A stretch of DNA of 46,488 nt from assembly GCA_002336485.1 (NCBI GenBank), contig DDCZ01000073.1, positions 1,524-48,011 of the forward strand. Reading direction: 5' to 3'. The notes under the pieces were generated by a model. It saw only the letters and a list, made by a program, of their open reading frames with translations. It made no database searches and had not been told where the DNA came from. Below are positions 15,764-24,934 of the stretch, piece by piece. This DNA is from Flavobacteriales bacterium UBA1993 (lineage in GTDB: Bacteria > Bacteroidota > Bacteroidia > Flavobacteriales_G > Salibacteraceae). The stretch's first letter is position 1. Every line of letters begins with the position of its first letter. The position numbers and the translations under genes were made by a program.

Positions 15764-16795
15764 ATGATACTAAGATTCAAAAAAGGTGGTCCGTTGACCG
15801 CCTTTTTTAATGCCCTTTTTTTTCTGGGTGGAATATTTTTTGCCACAAATGTCCATGGGCAAGACCTTCAATTAATGTTTTATAATGTCGAAAATCTTTT
15901 TGATACGATAGACGATCCCTTGAAGTTTGACGAGGATTTTACTCCCGCGGGAAAACTTGAATACACCGCCGATCGATACGATCAAAAGCAAGAAAACCTT
16001 TCTCGTGTAATTAACGCTGCGTTTGGCAAAGAAACGGCAGACATACTGGGGTTATGCGAAGTAGAGAACAAAGAAGTCTTAATTGACTTAAAGGCTAAAC
16101 TTGATAATTCTGCCCTAGAGATTGTGCATGTTAATTCAGCGGATGGAAGAGGCATCGACAACGCCCTGATGTATAATACGGAGATGTTTGAATTGCGTGA
16201 AGCGGGGGTGCGAAATGTTGACCTTGGGAAAGACGAACGTCCGACAAGAGATATACTGTGGGTCCACCTTGTTCATAAGGATACCAAAGAAGACTTTTTC
16301 CTTTCTGTGAATCACTGGCCATCAAGATATGGAGGAGAAGAAAAATCTAGATGGAAACGGAAAGTGGCTTCGGATGTCTTGGCAAGCTTAAGTAAGGAAA
16401 TTGCCGATGAAGTACCCGAAGCTTTGATCATACACATGGGAGATTTTAATGACCACCCAGACAATGAAAGCTTAACCAACCTCTCGGATTGTAAACGAGG
16501 TCCCTGTCTTCAAAACTTATGCGAAAAATTTGTGGAATTGGAGCAAGGCTCGCATGTTTATCGCGGGAAATGGGGTGTGTTGGACCAGTTTCTAGTGAAT
16601 GCCAACGTCACAAATAACTCGAGGGCGTATTCAGCAGCCACAGACGATGTAGCCTTTTTCTCGGAGGAGTGGATGATGTATAAAAGTCCAAATACGGGAG
16701 TCTTCTATCCCAGTCGAACCTATTCAGGGCCCAAGTATTATGGCGGGTTTTCGGACCACCTTCCTGTTACTTTGATCTTGCGAGAACAGGATTGA
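15764..16795 (+). CDS. Exported endonuclease/exonuclease/phosphatase family protein
   Basis: A 343-residue protein with a hydrophobic signal segment (FFNALFFLGGIFFATNVHG). The catalytic fold of DNase I/inositol phosphatase type is visible: FYNVENLFDTIDDP (Asn near the metal), LGLCEVENKEVL (metal Glu), SVNHWPSRYGG (His), HMGDFNDHPDNESL (Asp and Asn) and GGFSDHLPVTL (terminal Asp-His pair). It is a typical secreted Bacteroidota member; its substrate (extracellular DNA or a phosphoester) is not evident. A strong terminator-like hairpin (15779-15808) overlaps the signal-peptide codons. A TTG at 15794 is an alternative start but would give a signal peptide without a positive N-region. Confidence 0.83.
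   Translation: MILRFKKGGPLTAFFNALFFLGGIFFATNVHGQDLQLMFYNVENLFDTIDDPLKFDEDFTPAGKLEYTADRYDQKQENLSRVINAAFGKETADILGLCEVENKEVLIDLKAKLDNSALEIVHVNSADGRGIDNALMYNTEMFELREAGVRNVDLGKDERPTRDILWVHLVHKDTKEDFFLSVNHWPSRYGGEEKSRWKRKVASDVLASLSKEIADEVPEALIIHMGDFNDHPDNESLTNLSDCKRGPCLQNLCEKFVELEQGSHVYRGKWGVLDQFLVNANVTNNSRAYSAATDDVAFFSEEWMMYKSPNTGVFYPSRTYSGPKYYGGFSDHLPVTLILREQD
15779..15808 (+). terminator. Terminator-like hairpin inside the start of the EEP gene
   Basis: AAAAAAGGTGGTC (15779-15791) and GACCGCCTTTTTT (15796-15808) form a 13-bp stem with one G-U pair, a CGTT loop and a T-run. This is the form of a rho-independent terminator for the upstream operon. It begins 15 nt inside the next reading frame, so it could also act as an attenuator. 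Confidence 0.7.
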
Positions 16796-16874
16796 AGTTC
16801 ATAAAATTCATTAAGCTTCAGAGAGAGAATTATCTGTGGCTCAATAATAGCTAACTTCGATACGTTAGGTTACG

Positions 16875-18449
16875 ATGAAACACATTCTCGCATATTGTCT
16901 TCTCTTGCTTGTGCCATTTATCTCGAATGGGCAAAACAATATCGACTCCGATCTCGGAAAGCTTGAGGTATTCCTATCCAGTATAGACAAAAGGTATGTT
17001 GACAGCGTTCAAACGTCCAGCATCATCGAAAAAGGAATGCGTTCCATGTTGGAAGAGTTGGATCCACATTCAGTTTACATGAATCCAGCGCAATACAAGT
17101 CGGCTACGGAACCACTTTCAGGAAAGTTTAAAGGAATCGGTATTCGATATCAAGTCATCGAGGATACGTTGACAGTGATTGAGGTTTTGGATAAAAGTCC
17201 AGCTAAACGCGGTGGGGTAGAGTTGGCCGATCAAATTGTGGCGATTGGACTCGATACGCTGTCTGGAAAATCGCTCAAATCAGGAGAGATGTCAAAAGCG
17301 TTGAAGGCGGATGAGAACCTTGATGAACCATTGACGATTATACGCCAATCAAAGGCACTTCAACTCACCTTAGAGCGGGATAATGTGCTTGTTAGCAGCG
17401 TGCCCAGTTTCTTCATGATGAGTGAAAATGTGGGTTACCTTAAACTCAGTCGATTTAGTTCCACCAGTTTGGTGGATTTTAGAAAGGCACTCGATGCGTT
17501 GGTAAAACAAGGAGCCGAGAATCTGGTACTGGACCTTCGCGGAAACAGCGGAGGCTATCTGAGTGTTGCAATTAAGATTGTAGATGAGTTTATTGAGGAT
17601 AGAAAGCTCATAGTATATACCGAAGGTGTGAACCAATCGCGAAAGGAGACGTTTGCCACATCGGGTGGAAGATTCACCGATGGAAAACTCGTGGTGTTAA
17701 TTGACGAGAACTCAGCATCTGCAAGTGAAATTGTTGCCGGCGCCATTCAAGACTGGGATCGAGGATTGATAATCGGAAGACGATCCTATGGAAAAGGATT
17801 GGTGCAACGCACTATTGAGTTCGAAGACGGATCGGCCATGCGGCTGACCATTTCACGTTACTATACTCCTACAGGTAGAAGCATCCAAAGACCATATGAG
17901 GATGGCGTAAAGGCTTACAGAAAAGATCTCGGTGCGCGCCGAAAGAGTGGAGAGCTATATAGCCAAGACTCCATTAAGCTGAATACATCTGACGTGTATT
18001 TCACCCCTTCTAGACGGAAGGTTTACGGCGGTGGTGGAATTGTTCCAGACGTTTTTATTCCTGCTGATTCAGGGCAATCGAATGAATTTTTGAAAGAATT
18101 AAACAAGAGTCGCTTGCATTACAAACTAGCCTTGGATTATGCGTTGAATCATACGGATCAACTAAAGGCTTCACATCCGTCGGTGGTTGATTATACCAAG
18201 AATTTTGATTTCTCAGAAGATGAAATGTCTGGGTTTTTCGAAAGATTGAAGGAAAAGGGTATTGAGAGTACAGAAACAGGTTTTGCGCAAAGCGAAGCAG
18301 AGCTGGGGAAGTCCCTTAAGCGATTGGTTTCGCGCTTTCATTACGGTTACCGAGATTACCACTATACCATGCTCTATAAAGATCCGGCACTAACTCGAGC
18401 AATGGATAGTATCGAGAGTGGCACATTCGAGGATTTAGGTTTAAAATAG
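16875..18449 (+). CDS. S41 family C-terminal processing peptidase (PDZ protease)
   Basis: A 524-residue exported serine protease. A signal peptide (ILAYCLLLLVPFISNGQ) is followed by a PDZ domain (about 82-165, FKGIGIRYQVIEDTLTVIEV). The S41 catalytic domain has LVLDLRGNSGGYLSVAIKI, the Ser nucleophile in DENSASASEIVAGAI (about 282) and the general-base Lys in GRRSYGKGLVQ (about 307). These proteases trim C-terminal tails of periplasmic proteins. A helical C-terminal domain of about 120 residues follows. Its stop codon is adjacent to the DUF3108 gene start, so the two are co-transcribed. Confidence 0.9.
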   Translation: MKHILAYCLLLLVPFISNGQNNIDSDLGKLEVFLSSIDKRYVDSVQTSSIIEKGMRSMLEELDPHSVYMNPAQYKSATEPLSGKFKGIGIRYQVIEDTLTVIEVLDKSPAKRGGVELADQIVAIGLDTLSGKSLKSGEMSKALKADENLDEPLTIIRQSKALQLTLERDNVLVSSVPSFFMMSENVGYLKLSRFSSTSLVDFRKALDALVKQGAENLVLDLRGNSGGYLSVAIKIVDEFIEDRKLIVYTEGVNQSRKETFATSGGRFTDGKLVVLIDENSASASEIVAGAIQDWDRGLIIGRRSYGKGLVQRTIEFEDGSAMRLTISRYYTPTGRSIQRPYEDGVKAYRKDLGARRKSGELYSQDSIKLNTSDVYFTPSRRKVYGGGGIVPDVFIPADSGQSNEFLKELNKSRLHYKLALDYALNHTDQLKASHPSVVDYTKNFDFSEDEMSGFFERLKEKGIESTETGFAQSEAELGKSLKRLVSRFHYGYRDYHYTMLYKDPALTRAMDSIESGTFEDLGLK

Positions 18450-19241
18450 ATGGGCCATATTAGATTATATATAGCCTTAATGATGGTCATCTTAGGACTC
18501 GGGGCCAGGGCCCAGGAGAATAAGTTTGCCCCAGGTGAATCGCTGAAGTATGGGGTCTATTATTATTTAATGGGAGTTTGGGTAGGAGCAGGGGAAGTAA
18601 CTTTTTCCGTTGAAGAATCTGTTTTTCAAGAAACCCCGTGTTTGAAGTTCACAGGATATGGTCAAACACATAAACGCTACGACTGGTTTTACAAGGTGCG
18701 CGACACATACGAAGCATATGCTAGCCCAACGGACTTAACACCGTATCGATTTCGAAGGGACGTAAGCGAAGGCGACTTTTACTTCGTAGAGGATTGCTTA
18801 TTTGATCACCAACATAGCCGCGTTTTCTCTGTATTGAAAGTAAAGGAGAAAGCTGTGAAAGTGGACACTTCAGCATTGATGGAAAACAGTTTTGATGTTT
18901 TGTCAATGATTTACCATGCTCGAAACCTAGATTTTAGCTCGTTCGAGGTTGCGGATAAAATCCCAATAAATATGTTCGTTGATCGAGAAACCCACCAATT
19001 GTTTATTCGGTATCTGGGCACTGAAGTATACGATCACGATGAATATGGTGAGATTGAGTGTTATGTATTCAGTCCTTTATTGGTCGAAGGGACACTCTTT
19101 AAATCTGGTGAGAAAATGAAAGTTTACGTCACAAAGGATAGCAATGTGATTCCAGTGTATATTGAATCTGAAATTCGTGTTGGTTCTATCCGAGCCGAGT
19201 TGACCGGGTACGAAGGACTTCGAGCCGAAATCGGAAACTAA
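18450..19241 (+). CDS. DUF3108 family exported protein
   Basis: A 263-residue protein with a signal peptide (YIALMMVILGLGARAQ). The start of the mature part, FAPGESLKYGVYYYLMGVWVGAGEVTF, and RYDWFYKVRDTYEAYASPTDLTPYRF are the characteristic strands of DUF3108. The fold resembles lipoprotein-carrier-type half barrels, so a lipid or envelope role is a guess. It starts directly after the S41 protease stop and ends 2 nt from the convergent ferredoxin gene. Confidence 0.82.
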   Translation: MGHIRLYIALMMVILGLGARAQENKFAPGESLKYGVYYYLMGVWVGAGEVTFSVEESVFQETPCLKFTGYGQTHKRYDWFYKVRDTYEAYASPTDLTPYRFRRDVSEGDFYFVEDCLFDHQHSRVFSVLKVKEKAVKVDTSALMENSFDVLSMIYHARNLDFSSFEVADKIPINMFVDRETHQLFIRYLGTEVYDHDEYGEIECYVFSPLLVEGTLFKSGEKMKVYVTKDSNVIPVYIESEIRVGSIRAELTGYEGLRAEIGN

Positions 19242-19243
19242 CC

Positions 19244-19519
19244 TTAGATATCGTAGCTAATCTTTACGACATCAGTAACAGGGTGAGACTGGCATGTAAC
19301 GATAAATCCCTCTTCCAGTTCTTCATCTGTCAAGACATGATTCATCTCCATTTCCACCTTTCCTTCAACAAGCTTGGCCATGCACGTGGAGCAAATCGCA
19401 CTTCGACATGAATAAGGTGCATCAACACCTGATTTTAAAGCTACATCTAGTATCTTTTCTTTCTTGTCTACTTGGATGGTGTGTTCTTTTCCATCCATTT
19501 CAATAATCACTGTCGCCAT
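19244..19519 (-). CDS. Plant-type 2Fe-2S ferredoxin
   Basis: A 91-residue protein with the plant-type cluster motif: APYSCRSAICSTCMAKLVEG supplies Cys-x4-Cys-x2-Cys and the fourth Cys lies in FIVTCQSHP. The beta-grasp core (VIIEMDGKEHTIQVDKKE) and the acidic helix LTDEELEEG are typical. It transfers single electrons; the partner is not evident. A phenylacetyl-CoA or cytochrome P450 reductase module is not fused. It starts 2 nt after the RsmF-like gene and is the last gene of a five-gene reverse operon. Confidence 0.9.
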   Translation of the reverse strand: MATVIIEMDGKEHTIQVDKKEKILDVALKSGVDAPYSCRSAICSTCMAKLVEGKVEMEMNHVLTDEELEEGFIVTCQSHPVTDVVKISYDI

Positions 19520-19521
19520 AT

Positions 19522-20844
19522 CTACCGTCTTAATTTATAGTATGATGGATAATAATTATTGACCCTATTCGGAAGGCTTTTGGCCCAACCCAATACGCTT
19601 TCATTATATCCAACTCGTTGCCATTTTTTCGAATCTTTTGACTCCGCAGAAATACGGTCTTTTCGCAAATAATCAAGGGCTTGATCTTGTGTGAGTTCAA
19701 CATCGATTGATGCCGATGCATGCATTGCAAGACCATGCAAGGGTATAAGATCTTTTCCCTTCGGTTCAAGAACAGGCAAGCCTACTGACTTAAACGGGAA
19801 GCGATCCGAAAGGCGTCGGCACAGTTCAAACCGATCATTAACCCCAAATATTTCTGTATTTCGATGCCATTCAAAGTCAAAATTGGTGTTCTCTACAAAG
19901 TACGTGGATTGAGAAAAGGGCGTCAATCTATACCCGCGCTTTACCCTCGCTGGATCATTGTCAAGTTTGCGCAGCACGCTGATAAATAAACCTTCGCCTG
20001 TGGAAATGCCCGGCAAGAGGTAATAACCATGACAAATTCCATTCAGCATGCCCGGAACCAGATATTCCTTGAACTCATCCAGCCGTGGAAGCGCGAGTTC
20101 ATATCCATCGTTCAAAAGCCGAGAGATTTGATTTTCGTTCTCGGATGGATTCATCGTACAGGTGCTGTATATCAAAATGCCTTTTGCTCGAAGGCAGTTG
20201 GAGAGATCATCCAGAATTTCATGCTGCTTCATGCTACACTGCTCAACGAGCCGTTCAGACCATTGTGTTATGGCGAATGGATCCTTTCTAAACATACCTT
20301 CTCCAGAACATGGAGCATCGATTACGATTAAATCAAAAACGGCTCCCAGTTCCGAGAGTTTCGAAGTAGGAAGTTGTGAAACGGCTTGATTTGTAGCTCC
20401 CCACTTTAGCAGGTTTTCTTGCAATACCGCATTTCGTTTCGAGTCAATTTCATTCGCAATTAGAAACCCTTTATCGTTTAGGTAATCTGCAAGAAGAATG
20501 GATTTACCTCCTGGAGCAGCACAGGCGTCCAGCGCGAAAATGCCATCTTCTTGGTCTATGTCTATTCGATTCAAGATGGCCTCTAAAAACATACTAGAAG
20601 AATCTTGCACATAGTAAGCCCCGGCATGAAAATGAGGATCCAGCGAAAATGCTGGACGTTTCTCCAAAACGACGCCATTTTCAGACCAGGGCACCGGCGA
20701 ACCATCGAGCTCCAGAGGCCTTGGCTTTGTGCTGTTTTTACGGATAGAAACGGATGCGGGCTTTGTCAATCCTTCCTCCACCTTATTTGCCACGTCAGCG
20801 CCAAAGTACTCGTGTAAACGGTTGATAAACGTCTCAGATATCAT
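19522..20844 (-). CDS. RsmF/NOL1-NOP2-Sun type rRNA m5C methyltransferase
   Basis: A 440-residue SAM-dependent RNA methylase. The SAM site DACAAPGGKSILLADYL, the general-base-side Cys in IDAPCSGEGMFRKDP and the nucleophile Cys in YSTCTMNPSENENQI are intact. A C-terminal PUA-like/RsmF tail (residues about 300-440) is present with LHGLAMHASASIDVELTQ. RsmF methylates C1407 of 16S rRNA in E. coli; the Bacteroidota target is inferred. It overlaps the end of aat by 11 nt. Confidence 0.87.
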   Translation of the reverse strand: MISETFINRLHEYFGADVANKVEEGLTKPASVSIRKNSTKPRPLELDGSPVPWSENGVVLEKRPAFSLDPHFHAGAYYVQDSSSMFLEAILNRIDIDQEDGIFALDACAAPGGKSILLADYLNDKGFLIANEIDSKRNAVLQENLLKWGATNQAVSQLPTSKLSELGAVFDLIVIDAPCSGEGMFRKDPFAITQWSERLVEQCSMKQHEILDDLSNCLRAKGILIYSTCTMNPSENENQISRLLNDGYELALPRLDEFKEYLVPGMLNGICHGYYLLPGISTGEGLFISVLRKLDNDPARVKRGYRLTPFSQSTYFVENTNFDFEWHRNTEIFGVNDRFELCRRLSDRFPFKSVGLPVLEPKGKDLIPLHGLAMHASASIDVELTQDQALDYLRKDRISAESKDSKKWQRVGYNESVLGWAKSLPNRVNNYYPSYYKLRR

Positions 20845-21523
20845 TGGCTCTCCATTTACCCTTCAGATCTGGATATGCAAGGGCTGTTTTAAGTTCCTCG
20901 AGAAAATCCGCTCGATCTACTTCTTTGGCGCCCAGCGATTCCAGGTGATCTGTATGGAGTTGACAATCAATAAAATGCAAATGATGTTGAAGCATAAACG
21001 TGTGCAAATGATAGAATGCCGCTTTGGAAGCATCGGTCGTTACACTGAACATGGATTCTCCAAAAAATGCCTTTCCGAGAGACAATCCGTACAGGCCGCC
21101 GACTAATTTTTCGCCTTGCCAAGTTTCAAAGCTGTGGGCAAACCCAAGTTGATGCAGCTCCATAAATGCGTCCTTCATCTCCTTCGAAATCCAGGTGCCA
21201 TCTTGCCCATTTCGCTTCATGGTGGCACAAGCATCAATGGTGGCTTCAAATGCCGTGTCCATTCTCAGCTCAAATCCATGTTTTATCATGGACCGCTTCA
21301 AAGATTTTGAGCATTTAAATTGATTGGGATACAGGAGCATCCGTTTCATCGGACTCCACCATAGAATGGGCTGATCTGCATTGTACCATGGGAAAATGCC
21401 ATTCTCATATGCTAGAATCAACCGATCCATGCTTAGGTCTCCGCCAACAGCTAAGAGGCCATCATCATCCGCCAAACTGGGATGAGGAAATAGAATGGAT
21501 TCCGGGATTTCGTAGACAGACAT
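20834..21523 (-). CDS. aat: Leucyl/phenylalanyl-tRNA--protein transferase
   Basis: A 229-residue enzyme adding Leu or Phe to N-terminal Lys/Arg of proteins, creating an N-degron read by ClpS/ClpAP. Family hallmarks are visible: FPHPSLADDDGLLAVGGDLS, LILAYENGIFPWYNADQPILWW, GTWISKEMKDAFMELHQLGFAHSFE, and GGLYGLSLGKAFFGESMFS. Length is typical. It begins immediately after the TonB-dependent receptor stop codon, so it is in the same operon. Confidence 0.95.
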   Translation of the reverse strand: MSVYEIPESILFPHPSLADDDGLLAVGGDLSMDRLILAYENGIFPWYNADQPILWWSPMKRMLLYPNQFKCSKSLKRSMIKHGFELRMDTAFEATIDACATMKRNGQDGTWISKEMKDAFMELHQLGFAHSFETWQGEKLVGGLYGLSLGKAFFGESMFSVTTDASKAAFYHLHTFMLQHHLHFIDCQLHTDHLESLGAKEVDRADFLEELKTALAYPDLKGKWRANDI

Positions 21524-23893
21524 TTAGAAATATATTCGGTATAAAACTACGGGTAAGAACCCTAATTGATACCGATCTTCTAGCATGTTTGTTGCGGGCG
21601 AATATTCGCGCGAAAAGATGTTCTTTCGGTTGATGATGTTTTGAAGATCAACGGCCCATTCCTGTGTTGTTTTCTTGCCATTTAGTTTTAGCGCGATGCG
21701 CACATCGGGGCGGAAATAATCTGGATACTTCAACTCGAAATGGCGATTGTAATCATACACAGCGACTCCATTGGCGGTGGCACTGGTATTGAGCGGTGTA
21801 TATCTTAAGCCGCCCGCATAGGCTATTCTTCCATCCGTAGTTAGTGTGAGCTTCTTCTTTTTATTCTCCGCCGAGCTTAGTAGCCATTCCTTTCCAAAGA
21901 GTAGGCTATAAGCCTGATTTCCGTTAAAAGCAGTGTTATACGTATTGCCGTTTTGAGCCGTGTATTTGCTTTCAAAAATGGATGCCGTAAACAAATAATA
22001 AAATCCTTTATGAAGGAAGTGCTCTAATGTGAGCTCAAGCCCATAGTTCTGGCCTGTGCCTTCATTTACCAATCTCACGGGGTAGCTAAAATCAAAATTA
22101 GCCCCCTGATTCAAGATGGAGTATGTAGTGCCAGCCGAGTCAATCGGCACGTTTGAAAGACTCTGATAATAGGCTTCAACCTTCACATGGGTGTTTTCGG
22201 ATATCAAATAATCGGCGCTAACCACAAAGTGGTCACTAAGAATTGGTTCGAGGTCTTGATTTAAAATTTTACTCGCACCAGATGGTTGTGTTGACTTGCG
22301 GAAATAGAGTAGGAGCGGCGGTAGTTGTGCGTGCCTTCCATACCCTGTGCCAAGCGTTAATCGAGGAGCAGCTTTCCACTTCACCCCAAGTCGAGGCTCT
22401 ATAGTATAGCTGTCATTCAAAAGAAAGATGAGGGAGTGAAGGCCGGCATTTATCGTCCACTTATCTCCAGGTCGGTATTGGTGCTGAACAAAGGGTTGTA
22501 TAAGTCCGGTACTTCCTCTGAAGTCGCTTCGAACAAAATAGGCGTTGTCCGTGTCAATCCAATACTTTTCATCCATATTGAAATAGAGTAGGTCATTAAA
22601 TGATCCAAACTTAAGCGCGTGTCGAGCAGATATTTTTCGATTGTAAAAAGCCATGAGACTGACCTTACCCTCAATCGAGTTGTTGGTGTAGACGTTGTAT
22701 GCTTCACTATTAATATCGTTCAATGTGTCGTTAACGATAGAGCGTCCGTTGTAGCTCCAAGATAAGGTTGACTTTACATATGATTTGGTGCCGATAAGCT
22801 GTGTGCGTGAAACCCCGAGCGCGGCCATACTTGTTCCATAATATAGATCCTCTCCTTGGTCGTCGAAAAAGGTGTCGTCGGGATCTTTTTCGTCATCAAG
22901 GAATGCAATGTTGCTTTTGCCCCCAATTCCAAAGATGTCCCACTTTCCATGCTTGTCGGGTAAGTTTATATGGAAGTTCCCATCCTGGTATTCAGGTACA
23001 GCCACGGTTCCAAAGTTGATACCCATTACTTTAAATAGCTCCAGTGTGGAGTATCTATAGTTCACCAAATAGCTTGCTCTACTCTTGCGAGAAATGGGAC
23101 CTTCTGCCATTAACTCGGCTCCATTAAATCCGATTTGGCCAAGAAACTGATGCTTTTGATCGTTGCCCCGACGCAGGTGCAAATCAAATGCGCCTCCATA
23201 TGCGTTGCCATATTCAGCTGGAAAGGCCCCTGTGAAAAAGTCAGAATTACTTAGGACGTTGTTGTTTAGAATCGAAATCGGGCCGCCGGTCGAGCCTTGA
23301 AAGGAGAAATGATTCGGGTTTGGTATGTCGATCCCTTCAAGCCGATAAAGCACCCCAAAGGAGGAGTTGCCCCGAATGATCAGATCGTTTCTTTGATCGT
23401 TTACAATCCCAACTCCCGCGAAATTTTGAGCCATTCTGCTCACGTCGTTTAAACTACCCGCGTAGCGTTGTGATTCTTCTACGCTGAAGGTTCTAGCGCT
23501 CACAGTGGCCATTTGATTGATGGTTTCAGTTTTGTCTCGGGTGCCAGTAATAACTACTTCTTCGCCAATGATGGCCGACTCCTGCAATTCAATTTCTAAA
23601 ACAGTTTCACGCGACGAGTTTAGTTCAATGCTGTTTAGGGTAATATCCGAATAACCAAGAAAGCTGACTTTGAGTGTAACCCGTCCTATTGCTATGGATT
23701 CCAGCGTGAAGTATCCATCTATATCGCTACTAGCTCCGATAAACGGATCTGAATCAACTATGATGACATTAGCTCCAATCAGTGGCTGACGAGAGTCGGT
23801 ATCGATTACGCGACCGCGAATTGTTTGGGTAATCTGGCCAAATCCACTGAGTATCGAAAAAAGGAAAGAAATAACGAGCCAGAATCGAATCAT
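21524..23893 (-). CDS. TonB-dependent outer-membrane receptor with CarboxypepD_reg-like domain
   Basis: A 789-residue receptor. The signal peptide (FWLVISFLFSILSGFGQ) is followed by a carboxypeptidase-regulatory-like domain (about 24-105, GRVIDTDSRQPLIGANVIIV). A plug domain (about 125-235) contains LIIRGNSSFGVLYRLEGIDI and EYGNAYGGAFDLHLR. The rest is a 22-strand-type barrel ending with LPVVLYRIYF, the aromatic terminus expected for BAM-dependent insertion. No SusD partner is nearby, so glycan uptake cannot be claimed; small-molecule or peptide uptake, or a structural role, is open. Its start codon overlaps the stop of the aldo/keto reductase gene. Confidence 0.92.
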   Translation of the reverse strand: MIRFWLVISFLFSILSGFGQITQTIRGRVIDTDSRQPLIGANVIIVDSDPFIGASSDIDGYFTLESIAIGRVTLKVSFLGYSDITLNSIELNSSRETVLEIELQESAIIGEEVVITGTRDKTETINQMATVSARTFSVEESQRYAGSLNDVSRMAQNFAGVGIVNDQRNDLIIRGNSSFGVLYRLEGIDIPNPNHFSFQGSTGGPISILNNNVLSNSDFFTGAFPAEYGNAYGGAFDLHLRRGNDQKHQFLGQIGFNGAELMAEGPISRKSRASYLVNYRYSTLELFKVMGINFGTVAVPEYQDGNFHINLPDKHGKWDIFGIGGKSNIAFLDDEKDPDDTFFDDQGEDLYYGTSMAALGVSRTQLIGTKSYVKSTLSWSYNGRSIVNDTLNDINSEAYNVYTNNSIEGKVSLMAFYNRKISARHALKFGSFNDLLYFNMDEKYWIDTDNAYFVRSDFRGSTGLIQPFVQHQYRPGDKWTINAGLHSLIFLLNDSYTIEPRLGVKWKAAPRLTLGTGYGRHAQLPPLLLYFRKSTQPSGASKILNQDLEPILSDHFVVSADYLISENTHVKVEAYYQSLSNVPIDSAGTTYSILNQGANFDFSYPVRLVNEGTGQNYGLELTLEHFLHKGFYYLFTASIFESKYTAQNGNTYNTAFNGNQAYSLLFGKEWLLSSAENKKKKLTLTTDGRIAYAGGLRYTPLNTSATANGVAVYDYNRHFELKYPDYFRPDVRIALKLNGKKTTQEWAVDLQNIINRKNIFSREYSPATNMLEDRYQLGFLPVVLYRIYF

Positions 23894-24870
23894 TAGTAGG
23901 TCGGCAACACGGGTTTGTTATCTAAAATGTTCTCAATTTCAAGTATGGCTGCGTCATCCAAGAGATTCATTACATCGATCGATTGCAAGTTTTCTTCAAG
24001 CTGTTTCTGCTTCGTGGCTCCTGTGATCACAGTACTCACATTTGGGTTTTTTAGACACCAAGCTATGGCAAGGTTGGCCGTTGAAACGTTTAAGACCTTA
24101 GCGATCTGTCCTAGCTTCTTAACTTTCTTGATGTTCGCGTCGGTCAACATTTTTTCGCGAATCCATTTCATATCATCCATCGCTAACCTCGAACCTTTAG
24201 GAATGCCGTCGTTGTATTTTCCAGTCAGGATTCCACTGGCAAGCGGAGACCAAATGGTTGTGCCATATCCGTATTCAGTAAAGAGTTTATGGTATTCAAC
24301 CTCCAGTTTTTTACGCACGAGCATGTTGTATTGCGGTTGTTCCACGATAGGAGCAATGAGGTTGTTAACCCGAGCAACCATGATCGCTTCTTGGATTTCC
24401 TGAGCACTCCACTCACTGGTTCCCCAATAAAGAACTTTTCCTTGCTGGATCAGATTGTGCATGGCCCAGACAGTTTCTTCCATCGGTGTGTTTCGATCGG
24501 GACGATGGCAGTAGAATAAATCTAAGTAGTCTACTTGAAGTCGATTTAATGCGGCGTGGCAAGCCTCAACGACGTGTTTCCGGCTTAAACCCCTTTGATT
24601 TGGTAATTCTCCACCCCAGAAGACCTTTGATGAGACTACGAAGCTGTCTCTTTGCCAAGCGGCATCCTTTAAGATCTTGCCCATTACAATTTCGGATTGT
24701 CCCTTTGCATAGACCTCGGCATTGTCAAAAAAGTTTATTCCGTTGTCGTATGCACAATGCATGCAACTCTTGGCAACTTTCATGTCAACTTGATTTCCGA
24801 AGGTTACCCATGAACCGAATGAGAGAGCGCTTACCTGTAAACCTGATTTGCCGAGACGTCTGTATTCCAT
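23893..24870 (-). CDS. Aldo/keto reductase (Kv-beta/YghZ-like)
   Basis: A 325-residue TIM-barrel NADPH-dependent oxidoreductase. The AKR tetrad is visible as Asp and Tyr in FFDNAEVYAKGQSE, Lys in VVSSKVFWGGE and His in DLFYCHRPDRNTP. The cofactor-phosphate loop TGATKQKQLEENLQS sits near the C-terminus. The closest style is the potassium-channel beta-subunit/YghZ group. The natural substrate is unknown. It is the first gene of the operon leading to the receptor, aat, RsmF-like and ferredoxin genes. Confidence 0.9.
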   Translation of the reverse strand: MEYRRLGKSGLQVSALSFGSWVTFGNQVDMKVAKSCMHCAYDNGINFFDNAEVYAKGQSEIVMGKILKDAAWQRDSFVVSSKVFWGGELPNQRGLSRKHVVEACHAALNRLQVDYLDLFYCHRPDRNTPMEETVWAMHNLIQQGKVLYWGTSEWSAQEIQEAIMVARVNNLIAPIVEQPQYNMLVRKKLEVEYHKLFTEYGYGTTIWSPLASGILTGKYNDGIPKGSRLAMDDMKWIREKMLTDANIKKVKKLGQIAKVLNVSTANLAIAWCLKNPNVSTVITGATKQKQLEENLQSIDVMNLLDDAAILEIENILDNKPVLPTY

Positions 24871-24887
24871 GCCGTTTTATTTGATTC

Positions 24888-24895
24888 CAAATGTA
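24888..24895 (-). promoter_or_regulatory. -7 box of the AKR-receptor-aat operon
   Basis: The reverse strand reads TACATTTG (TAnnTTTG), 17 nt upstream of the ATG at 24870. No clear -33 TTG. Confidence 0.5.
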
Positions 24896-24934
24896 ACGCT
24901 GGAAAATCGAATGTGCCGAAAATTGAAGGAAGGT

